The position numbers were made by a program, and so were the translations under genes. Below, in pieces: positions 55,175 through 64,000 of a stretch of 64,000 bases of DNA. The stretch is taken from NCBI GenBank assembly GCA_033439255.1, contig CM065881.1:372001-436000 (forward strand). Direction: 5' to 3'. Below the pieces are notes generated by a model. That model did no database searches. It was not told the origin of the DNA and saw nothing but the letters and a program-made list of their open reading frames with translations. This DNA is from Hericium rajendrae. Taxonomy: Eukaryota > Basidiomycota > Agaricomycetes > Russulales > Hericiaceae. Numbering within the stretch: the stretch's first letter is position 1; every line of letters begins with the position of its first letter.

Positions 55175-56435
55175 CTAGAATGCGACGGTGTCAGTTTGGC
55201 TCAACATGGTCTTACGGAAAATCAGTACTGAATCATGTGCACGACCTGTGTCTTCGATTGCGACTGCATATGCCACTTCACGTGATATCATGGCGTCTTC
55301 CATGAATCGCATAGAACATGCCAGGACATGATCTCCGGTGAATGGCTTGCCTGTCTGGTTCTGTTCACCTTGATGCTGAGTTGCCTGCTTAGAACGTGCA
55401 TGCGACGAGGTTCTCGATTGTGTTGGTGCCTCATTGCTGATGGGTGAGAGCGTATCAGAGTTGTCGCGAGCGGGTGGGGTCCAAGGCGATCCATCGGGCG
55501 CTCGATATTCAACATCGGCCTCTCGTTCAGCAGCGTTCATTGCTCGAGCGTATGCCCATGACGTCGTATAAGTTCAATGTAGGTGAAGTGCCCCCACTTC
55601 AAGTGCTTCAAAAGATGGTAACTGATCTTGCTCTTTCAGAGCTGCGAAGTACTCGAACACATCATCCATTTGAAGAACAAAATTCTTCATACAACTGTTC
55701 GTCAATGCCATACAAAATTATCCTCGATGATGACTGACCTCCAGCAATCGAGAAGATGCGCATTGCGTGCAAGGTATGCCAGGCGCGCTGCAGGATAATA
55801 ATTTGCCTTTGACAAACCCGTTGGCGCCTATTGGCCAATTGCAGCAGCCATGTGAGCAAGAGTCGATGGATCCTTGGCCGAGCCAGTGCCACAATGAATC
55901 TGGAATAGCCGACTGAGGTCAGTCCATTCTATATGCCAGAGCTCGAGCAGCGGCTCGAGAAACGCTAAGCGTTGAAGAGCGTCGGGATGGAATTGAAGGT
56001 ACTTTTTAATTTGAATAATCTTCTCATACGTTACCCGTCGCCACCTGCTAGGATCAACCTGCACACATAATCTCCATCCTTCTGGCCCAACTGTCGAAGG
56101 AGCTCGACTAGAGCGTCTTTAAGCTCGGTGGTGAGCATTTCATCCTTCTTGCTCGCCACCAAGGGGAAGATTTCTATCTTTATACATTCCGAAGGTAAGC
56201 ATTTTGCTGTTCGGGTCTTGTACAACTCGTTGACGTGTTGGCGATGTCCGTGGAGTTCGGGAATGTACCGAACAAGAGTTTGCAGCCATTGCAATACCTT
56301 GACATTTTTGATATGTGGCTGGTCTATCAACGCGAGGAACCAATCGACATCGACGAATTGGCGCTCGTTCTTCGCAAGATGTTCAAGCTTGTCGTCAAGG
56401 TCCCAGGCCTTGGGATCAAAATCCACCATCTTCAT
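55175..56435 (-). pseudogene. DUF6589-family fragment, truncated at both sides
   Basis: The minus-strand frame begins near 56435 (VDFDPKAWDLDDKLEHLAKN) and reads VLQWLQTLVRYIPELHGHRQ, CIKIEIFPLVASKKDEML, VCRLILAGGDG, then after an intron TYEKIIQIKKYLQFHPDALQ, LLELWHIEWTDLSRLFQIHC and a stop at the end of AAIGQ. Beyond it the frame goes on with stops (LHRTYTTSWAYARAMN, FTGDHVLACSMRFMEDAMIS) and ends at VLIFRK next to the satellite. GGDGL, the EWTDLSR box and the LHRTYT box are those I associate with DUF6589, an agaricomycete family of unknown, possibly transposon-related, function. N- and C-terminal parts are missing. Confidence 0.72.
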
Positions 56436-56934
56436 TGCTGTCGCCGCCTTTCCCTCTAGTGGTTCAAATGGGACGGTTTAGATTTCCAATATTTGCGCTT
56501 GTCGCATGCTTAATCGGAATATATTCCTGAGATTTTCAGGACAGCAGTCTGACAGTCTAGCAGTGTTACGCAACTTATTGCACAGGGTGAATAGCATGTA
56601 CTCAAAGGGATTTTTTCCTTGTTCTGGCTCTTTATATACTAGAGGAAACCGAGGCTGTATGTGAGCGACTGATCAACTAAAAAGTCGATTCGTAAAGATA
56701 AAATAAAAAAGGAACATATTACTAAACACCAAACCAGACGACTCAGTGAATAACTGCATGAATTGGCACCCTCCCCCCCTCCCCTGCCAAACGACTTAGC
56801 ATGTTTGTAAAGGATGAATAGGTGAAACGCGAATCTGTAATTGAACTAAGACAACTCAGCGAATCTTTTTCAGCGAGTAAGCAGATGTAAGTCCTTACGA
56901 ATAAGCACTTCCCCAAACCAGGGTATCTCTCTCA
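56436..56934. other. Gene-free stretch
   Basis: About 500 bp of AT-rich DNA with a C-rich patch near 56770. Probably the shared 3' and 5' flanks of neighbouring genes. No coding or repeat signal that I can support. Confidence 0.4.
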
Positions 56935-59081
56935 TCAAGCTTGCCTGCCTCGGATCCTTGCCCATCCCTCGAGATTGACGTAGTACCTTGATTCACGGTT
57001 CATGATCTGTGCTGCCTTGATCCCTTCCATCCTTTTGATGTAGAAGAAGAACGCAGCAGTCCGTGGCAATGAGGTCGAGGAATTATGATGAGGAGGGAAG
57101 TAGGTGTGGATGTGATCGTAGGGATTGAATTGACCAAGTATGTCCATCTTTCCGTACCCCTTCCAGGCAATGAGACGTGACACGAGAGATGATGGTATGA
57201 CACTCCAGATGCGAGGGATGAAGATGGACAGATGGCTTCCCTCCCATCCCAACCCATGCGAGTCGATGATTCCAGGAACTCGTCTGACCTTGAATTGCAT
57301 CCAGCTGGATCCTGCACCGACCAACTCCTCCACTATCCCTGATGCGCAGTATCCCTCTTCTCTGCTCATTATTACCAATTTCTCTCCCACCGCTATGTCA
57401 CGTGTTGGTCGGACAACACAGACCCATGGATTGTTCACATTTTCTTCGATTAGGTCCGCAGAGACAAAAATGAATGGAAGGTCGTGAGGAGCGCTGATGG
57501 AGTAGAATGAACCCAGAGGGCACTCCTTACGTATGAGGCTTGCGTTCGACTTACCTGGCTGGGTGGGAATTATGATATGATCTGTCAGAATATAGTCTGG
57601 AATGAGAAAGCGGACGAGCTGATCAGGATGTAGGAGACAAGGGAACGATGGAGAAGATGGTTGATATATGGGAGGAGGTGTTTCGAGTCGCATTCGGTCT
57701 TCTATTGCATCATATTGCAGGGAGAAGCGTGGACTGAGAAGGGAGACATTTTCCACGGTTGTACGGGTTTGTCGCTCCATCTGAGAAAACAGAAATTTAT
57801 ATAGCAGCAAGTCCCATTATGTATGCTATGAGGGAGCTATAGGTGCTATGAGGTTGGATAGCATAGCTATGGAGTGCTATGGGTGCTATCATAGCCTTTA
57901 TAGCCAGGGGTGTCACATACATAGTGTGCCATAGCCTCCATAGCCAGAGGTGTCACATACATAGAGCTATCATACTTGCTTAGGGAAACTATAGATACTA
58001 TGATGGCTATAACCACTATCATAATCAGATAGGCAGTCAAGACATTAAGTCAAAAAAATCTTATATTCATGTGGAGACTACTACAGGCAAGGCAACTACA
58101 AGATATAACACTGATTGACTAGTAGAAAAAGGACCCAAACGGGCCCGTACCCCCACACGGTAACAACACGGCAGTGCATGCGTCACCGCACCAGCACGGA
58201 TGCCACGTCGGGATATGCGCAGCGCAGATAGCTGTCGCAGGCAGTCGGGCATGGGCACGCGGTCCGGGGCATGCGCATAGTGTCGGCGCACAGATCATGC
58301 ACGGGGCGGGACGGGGTGTCGCAGACCGTGCGTGGCCTTGCTCACGCGCGGGACGAGATGGTCATGCGGGGGCCGTGTGCGGGGCGGGATGTCGGCGCAC
58401 GGGCCATGCCGAGGCGGGCGGCGTGCGCGGGTCGTGCGTGGCCGCGCGCGAGCTGGCGCGGCCGTGCCTGGCTGTATGCGCGTGCATGGGGTGAGGCGGC
58501 CGTGTGCGGGACATGGTGTCGGCGCACAGGTCGTGCACGGAGCGGGGCGGGATGTCGCGGATCGTGCTGGCCGCGTCGCGAGTCGGCACGGTCTTGCTTG
58601 GCCTTGCTCGCGCAGCTCAGACCGCGCGGGCTTGCCACCGTGCGTGGCCGTGTGTGCACAGCTAAGTGTCGTGGCCGCGAGGGCATTGTCGACGGCGAAG
58701 TGGACCCGCACGAACCTGTTGAGGACGTGCAGGCGGTTGTTGAGGGGATGCGAGGGCGCGGGAGGCCGAGCGAACGACGTGTCGCGCCCGTTGCCACGGC
58801 AACGAGGCACGACGACGCCGACGCGGATGCGGGCGCCATCGTCGGCGGATGGGGTAAGTGCAGGCTCGGGGGCGTGAGCGAGGGCGTGGGGGGCCGAAGC
58901 GCGAGTTGTCGAGCTTGCGGGCACGCGATCGGTTTCGTGCGCGGCCGTTGGTGACGCGCAGGGAGTCGAGGCTGCCGGCGTGTTCGAGAAGCAGGCGGGG
59001 CGCTGGCGACGTGGCGGAAAGAAGGTGACGGGGAAGGTCGATGGGGTTCGGGGAGTGAGGCGTCGCGGAGGTAAAAGAACG

Positions 59082-59119
59082 AGAGAGTATTGCTCGTTCA
59101 AGAGCGAGCGATACTCTCT
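59082..59119. other. 15-bp stem-loop in element 3
   Basis: AGAGAGTATTGCTCG (59082-59096), 8-nt loop, CGAGCGATACTCTCT (59105-59119); 15 pairs with one G-U. Sequence differs from the element 1 hairpin but the place and fold are kept. Confidence 0.82.
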
Positions 59120-59565
59120 TTATTAGTACGAACAATACGAATAAGAAGTTTAGCTATACTTACCTTTACCCTTCTACACCCTATCGAGATCCTCCTGCGT
59201 TCGATCCGACGAGTTAGTGGGAAGTGGAACGGCGGAGGAACGACGAGAGAGGGAGAGGAGTGTGGTGGTAAGAGACGACGTCGAACTTTGACGCGCCTTC
59301 GGTGCTTCAGCTACCGAACGCGCACGAGTTCGAATGTTTCGAGCGTAGTAAATCAAATAAAACACGTTAAATTCTGAAAAAAAGGGAACAGCTATGATTC
59401 ATCTATTACATTGAACTATATGAGGTGAATATCTAACTAAGCTAATATAAGCTACTGGACAACGAACAGAACTTAGGGAAATCTGGCACTTAGCCTCTGA
59501 CGCAAGTGCTCGGCACTGCCCGGCCCGGTCTCGGCAGCTACATTTGGCGCTCTGCTCGCCACGTC

Positions 59566-59574
59566 TATATAAGG
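59566..59574 (+). promoter_or_regulatory. TATA box of element 3 rightward transcript
   Basis: TATATAAGG, followed by GTGTGCGACGCG, as in element 1. The candidate spliced gene starts 88 bp downstream. Confidence 0.65.
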
Positions 59575-59661
59575 CGTGTGCGACGCGCTGTCTCTCTCTC
59601 TTCCTTACCACTACCATCCCTCGTCTTTCCGCGCTCTCTCTTCTTCTGCTTCAAGTCTCTG

Positions 59662-60005
59662 ATGTTCGGTAAGCTATTATGTTGTTGCTATATTGTTTCG
59701 TTGTTCACTAACCCTACTGTTCTTTGTAGAGTTTTACATTTTCGCTTTTATTATCTTAAGTAAGTCTTATATCTTTCTATATTTGTATCTTATATACTAA
59801 TTTGTTGACTTTGCCTTTTAGATTATTTTTGCTTTTTCTTATCTATAAAGTAAGTCTTATCTTATCTTTTGTCTATTCTTTATCTTTGTTGTATCTTATC
59901 TTATATTTGTATCTCATCTTATCTTATCTTGAAGTGTTGGTCTTTGGAGTTTATCATAGATGTGTAGTAATGCTTGTAGCTTTGAACCAAATGTGTTGTA
60001 ATTAA
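59662..60005 (+). CDS. Candidate four-exon gene for a 36-aa hydrophobic peptide
   Basis: Exon 1 ATG at 59662 to 59668; intron 59669-59729 (GTAAGC...TTTGTAG); exon 2 59730-59759 (30 nt); intron 59760-59821 (GTAAGT, TACTAAT, CCTTTTAG); exon 3 59822-59849 (28 nt); intron 59850-59959 (GTAAGT...ATCATAG); exon 4 59960-60005 with TAA. The joined frame gives a peptide beginning MFEFYIFAFIIL and ending ALNQMCCN, almost all hydrophobic, as a membrane helix would be. Splice sites are strong but the exons are tiny, and T-rich DNA gives Phe/Leu codons by chance. Element 1 keeps one microexon (FAF codons aligned) but lacks the ATG. Speculative. Confidence 0.35.
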
Positions 60006-60489
60006 ATATTGTTTGAAATATAATGCTATTTAAAATTTCGATGTTTTGAATGTTTTAAAAGTAACAAGATTGAAATTTATAATATATTTTAATATTTTAA
60101 TAAACTTTTAACACTCTTAAGCAGCATACAAGGCAGAGCTGATATAGATTAGATAGCAGCCTTACTAGCTAGACATAGTATGATAATAGAGATATATCAC
60201 ATAGCTGACATAGCTATGATAGCTGTTATATGCTATAGCAGCTATGATAGCTATGATAGCTTATACTCTATACTATGATAGCTATGATAGCTATGATAGC
60301 TCTATATAGATTACCTCACTACTATGGAGTAGCTATGTAGAAAAGAGGACTCCTATGGCCCTATCAGAGCTATATAAGCTACATAGTGCCATATACCACT
60401 GGTCCTTTTCTCAGATGTCAACATGCACCAAGAGCTGATCTTCAGGCTGAGGGGATCTGCTGTGAGAGCGACGACGAAGAAAGAACATT

Positions 60490-61292
60490 GTAGTTACGAG
60501 GAAAGATTGGTGTCCCTGATTCGTCAAGGAAGTGCTTTGGCTTTTTCTTGACTCAAAAGGTTTATCAAACGTAAAGGTATGCTTAACCGAGATCTTCTTC
60601 TGTCACCGCAGCATATGCTTCGATCACCATCACTTTGTCTGGTCTGGACTTATTCAATTGGTGGCTGAGGCATATGCAATGCTGCACACACGTTCTGATA
60701 TCTCTTGTGAATGACTCTCATCTCACCTCTCACTCCTGCTACTTGGGCTATGAACGTCGCCAATCCTCTGCTCAACTTTTGAGTACAAATATTTTAACTT
60801 AAATATACACTGAGATATCTTATGCTCTTGTCTCCTGCTAAAATGGCCAATGGGTCTATTTTTGGGACTCAATGGGTGAAATAATCCATGGCAAAGTTCA
60901 GTCGACTGCCATCCAGAGCAATGTAAATCTATTTTATCTGATGAGTTTCTCCTCCATGTCACTTAGTATTTCAACCTCTTTTCAGGGTACCCAAATTGTC
61001 CGGTTGAGGCTTACTGGGATGCATAACTTTGTCAAATTTCTGTGAGTCATGATTTTGTAGGATATTAATTATTATATTTGACTGTTATTTTAGTGCTGAC
61101 TTGATGAACGTCGACCTGAACCCACCTTCTGCCATTCAGGAGTCAGCCATCTTTATGAGATGCTAGATTAAGCAGGCAGTCTATACTCACAATTGCCAGA
61201 AGTAATGAGAATAGCTAGCCAAGAGTGACAGTCACACAGCCTTTATCTGTGTTCTGCTTGCTTATATGTGCACATGAAATAGTCAAAATATT
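60490..61292. other. Gene-free AT-rich stretch
   Basis: Short frames only, with no recognisable domain. It should contain the promoter of gene I just left of it. Splice-like motifs occur (TTTTCAG near 60985, TTTTAG near 61092), but I cannot build a gene. Confidence 0.4.
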
Positions 61293-62010
61293 TGTACATA
61301 CTTCTAAAACTCCATTTGAGCTAAACCTATGATAGATTTGATAGAAACTCACTGGTTATTCATTTATTGATGAAACTTTTTTTGTGAGGCCTCTGTTAGA
61401 GTCACAGAAACAAATTCCAAACAGAACAATTTCTGCGCATCCTCAAATCTTGCAAATCTTTGAGCTACTCTATGTGATGCTCTGGAGTGATATATATTAT
61501 TTGTAGATTTGTTTGATGGATTGCTGCTACATTATTAGCCTAACACTGCTGATCATGTGCATGGTCCAGTGCAACATAAATGGATCTGATGAGACTGGAG
61601 GTGTTTTTGTCTATCACTCAATCTGATTTTCATGCATTTCACATGTGAGAGACTATGTCAAAGTAATTGCCATTCATTATTTAAAACAATTGCATAGTGT
61701 ATAGATTTATACAAGTGTCACAATGGACTGTGCACATGACCAGCAGTGTTAGGCTAATATTGTAGCAGCAATCTGTCAAATAAATCTACAAATGATATAT
61801 GTTACTCTAAAACATCACATAGAGCAGCTCAAAGAACTGCAAGATTAGAGGATGCACAAAAATCATTATGTTTGAGATTTGTTTCTGTGACTGGCTTAGA
61901 GGGCTCACAAAATTGTTTTATCAATAGTTAAATGACCAGTGAGTTTGTATCCAATCTGTCATAGATCTAGCTCAAATGGAATGCAGCATTAATGGTACAA
62001 AAGGAGGAAT
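61293..62010. repeat. Foldback repeat, two ~290-bp inverted arms
   Basis: Arms at about 61293-61582 and 61717-62010 match in reverse complement (CATTTGAGCTA outer, AAACTCACTGGT, GTCACAGAAACAAAT, TTAGCCTAACACTGCTG and CATGTGCA inner) with perhaps 15-20 percent mismatch, around a ~135-bp centre. This is the form of a foldback or MITE-like element. No gene inside. Confidence 0.82.
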
Positions 62011-62819
62011 TAAATCTGACCATTCGAAGGAATTTCGCTAGAATGGGAACTGGTGCCAAAGGTCGCGTCTACGTCACGTCCACAGTCATGTGACCCGAGT
62101 TTCAACATGCTGTGAAAAAGTGGCGACAAAACCCTCTTCTCTCTTCGAGAGCCGGGAACATTCGCTCTTGCCTCCGAATAAATGTGCTCTATAATGAGGC
62201 AATGCCCCACAGGGACGATCTCGTTTTGTTCAATATCGGAATCGTGGACCTGGCTTTGCCCAGGCTCGTGGCTCCATGCCGACTTGCGTCACTTGCCCTT
62301 GCGCGCTCATTCAAGTGACAGACTGACAGGGAACTCTGGGTCTACCATCGAGTCGCTTTGAGGCATCCTAGATGGCTCTACGTTAAATGTAATCCCAACA
62401 GGTAAAGTGTATGTATCAAATCGTTTCCATGCAAGTCATCTTGGTACTTTCGACAATCACACAGAACGATCCCACCAAGCAAGTTCGCGTCGTACATTCC
62501 ATGAAGCTTGATTGACGAATATCTGATCTCAAAATTTTCAGATTTTCTATCTGGACCACACAATTTCTCGCATTGTGTTACCACAATGGCAGTCTTCGCT
62601 CGTCAAACCTCTCTTTGATACGTTGATGACAAGATCAGTGCGCTTTGATTTTCCGCCAATGCCTCATAGCACCTTTGTTCAAGCTCAAAGCGACACACGC
62701 CGAGATTAGAAACAACTCCCCCAAACCGCCGGGAAACTTGCGGTTTTATATGAGACCAATGGGCGAAACTGATATCAAGTCGCCTGTCTCTTCATCGCCT
62801 TCATTCAGCCCGCCTCACA
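62011..62819. other. Upstream region of the MYND-SET gene
   Basis: About 800 bp without a supported gene. The last 200 bp are likely promoter and leader of the gene at 62820. Confidence 0.4.
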
Positions 62820-64000
62820 ATGCCTGAAAAATGCTGCCAGCATTGCTCCGTGCTCCCTGCGCGAGGCAATCCATTGCGTGCGTGCGCACGCTGCAAACGA
62901 GCCTTCTACTGTGTGCGTACCCTATACATGTTCCTTAACTGCGCTCCTAACATCTTCACAGGACCCTGCGTGCCAGAAGCAGCACTGGAAGACCCACAAA
63001 AACTTTTGCCACCCGCTGCTCTCCGCGCCCAGTGGCAAATCACCCGACCTCATTCAATGTAGTCCCATCGAGCCCCTCTCCTTCACTGCGCGATGCCGAT
63101 GCACCTCTTACTCCGGCCCAAGGCCCGTGCCCGGTCTGGCTACATCCCACCCTCATAACTACCATCCCCCCGAAGTACGATGATCCTGCGCGGTGCGTGC
63201 CTGGCGGCTACACGGCGTGTGCGATTCCCGCAGCCATGAAATTTCCCATCCTCACACAGCCCGGCTTCCCACACCCCATCCCCAAGCCCCACACACCGGC
63301 GGTCCGCATGGCAACCGTCGAAGGGAAGCGCGTTGGGCTGTTCGCGACGCGAGATATCGACGAAGGCGAGGTCATCTTTGCGGAGCACGCGCTGCTGATC
63401 GTGTCGAGCGCGGAGTGGTGCATGACGTTTGCAGGCAACAAGAGGAGAGCCAAGTTTCAAGCGCATGCGATCAGGGATAAGGAGGCGGTGATGAAGGCAC
63501 TGGTGAAGACCCGGAGGTGCGTATGGCGTTGCTCCTTAGTAGACGGGTCTTGACAGCTGGAAACAGAGAGCGGCCTACCACGCGCTGCCGAATGTGCACC
63601 CGCGCAAGGAGTGTGGCCCGCTGTGGGGCATGGCGCGGACGAATGGATCTAGTATTATGCCATTACTGCTGGCGATGGTCATTCCCGGCATGGTTGAGCA
63701 CGAAGCACTGAAGTTCCTCGGGGTATGCGAGACGCTGTCGCATCTCAACCATAGGTATATATGTCTATGCCCATGCAAACACTGCCGCTGACCAGCCCGC
63801 AGCTGCCGCCCAAACGCAGCGATGTACTTCGACCTTCCGTCCTTCGCTTTCACGCTCCATGCCGTGCGGTCTATCCCGGCCGGCACGGAGATCACACGCA
63901 GCTATACCGGTCTCCTTGTGCCCACAGCCGCACGCCAGGATGTACTTGCGGACTTCCGCTTCCAATGCACCTGCGCTGCGTGTGTAGACTCTGAAACCAG
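62820..64000 (+). CDS. MYND-SET protein lysine methyltransferase, 5' part (SMYD-like)
   Basis: Starts at ATG 62820 (MPEKCCQHCSVLPARGNPLR). A MYND zinc finger spans the first intron (62913-62961): CCQHC...CARCKRAFYC, then DPACQKQHWKTHKNFC. A frame change near 63030-63062 separates it from the SET part; a 31-nt GT..TAG segment there would join the frames exactly, but is very short for an intron, so an indel is possible. The SET domain follows: RVGLFATRDIDEGEVIFAEH, a middle exon (VHPRKECGPLWGMARTNG), and after an intron NHSCRPNAAM and GTEITRSYTG, which bind S-adenosylmethionine and the substrate lysine. A post-SET CTCAAC follows before the window ends. It would methylate lysines of histones or other proteins. 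Incomplete at the right edge; typical host gene. Confidence 0.85.

Larger units (their letters stand above)
57778..60417 (+). mobile_element. CATCTGA element 3 (2640 bp, target duplication TC)
   Basis: Ends CATCTGAGAAAA...TTTTCTCAGATG; TC at 57776-57777 and 60418-60419. Subterminal GCTATG/ATAGC repeats are dense at both ends (for example 60220-60300). The GC-rich core is at about 58150-59070, followed in order by hairpin 59082-59119, TTCGGTG hairpin 59298, TATA 59566 and splice-like introns. Order and spacing match elements 1 and 2, but sequence is mostly diverged, so this is a distinct subfamily. Confidence 0.87.
56935..60489 (-). pseudogene. Unknown gene I, split near its 5' end by CATCTGA element 3
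   Basis: The main frame reads ERQTRTTVENVSLLSPRFSL, LVRFLIPDYILTDHIIIPTQ, VNNPWVCVVRPTRDIAVGEK, WMQFKVRRVPGIIDSHGLGW and AAFFFYIKRMEGIKAAQIMN, ending at 56935. The ATG at 57780 belongs to the transposon end (CAT of CATCTGA). Across the element the frame continues upstream to a natural ATG at 60489 (MFFLRRRSHSRSPQPEDQLL), so the native protein had about 23 more residues. No family recognised; no introns needed. Intact apart from the insertion, so probably a host gene recently hit; a shortened protein from the transposon-supplied ATG is possible. Confidence 0.62.

Overview
The window reads as chromosomal DNA of an agaricomycete (mushroom-forming basidiomycete) fungus. Genes are split by many short GT..AG introns with CTAAY-type branch sites, the protein families are typical of that group (KDZ transposases with Cys-cluster domains, fungal TET/JBP dioxygenase, DUF6589, MYND-SET), and there are no bacterial operons, RNA genes or CRISPR arrays. 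Almost all of it is nested transposable elements; only the right edge (about 56.9-64.0 kb) looks like ordinary gene space.

Layout. (1) 225-33032: a KDZ-type DNA transposon (KDZ1) with ~570-bp terminal inverted repeats. It holds a multi-exon KDZ transposase (minus, 618-4300), a chimeric unit of captured host exons from RFC1 (replication factor C large subunit) and, probably, a SNF2/STH1 chromatin remodeller (minus, 4686-6230), two unknown genes (22570-26216, plus) and a KDZ partner gene (26784-32398, plus). Nested in it are a 15.2-kb Ty3/gypsy element (6743-21936) and a 3.03-kb CATCTGA-ended element (27211-30243). The gypsy element's left LTR is itself split by a 3.04-kb protein-coding non-autonomous LTR element (7593-10635). 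(2) About 33-53 kb: a second KDZ cluster (KDZ2), with a partner gene (34497-38184, minus), a TET/JBP 5-methylcytosine dioxygenase (39040-43527, plus) split by a second copy of the non-autonomous LTR family, a CxC2-KDZ transposase (43692-50501, plus) split by a second CATCTGA element, and two unknown minus-strand genes. (3) 53.4-55.2 kb: a satellite array of ~43-bp monomers in 130-bp higher-order units. (4) 55.2-56.4 kb: a truncated DUF6589 gene. (5) 56.9-64.0 kb: an unknown gene split by a third CATCTGA element, a foldback repeat, and the start of a MYND-SET methyltransferase gene.

How the parts relate. KDZ transposases would mobilise their own elements. The linked TET/JBP enzyme is of the family that oxidises 5-methylcytosine and is known to travel with KDZ elements in agaricomycetes; it may counter DNA methylation of the transposon. 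Several genes carry stop codons explicable by C-to-T change, and insertions interrupt both the TET gene and the KDZ2 transposase, so these copies are probably dead. Insertion sites, target duplications and nesting order can be read directly for five insertions. The least familiar components are the CATCTGA elements with their conserved hairpins and microexons, the LTR family coding only an EG-repeat protein, the antisense gene module between duplicated polypurine tracts in the gypsy element, and the RFC1/SNF2 exon capture.
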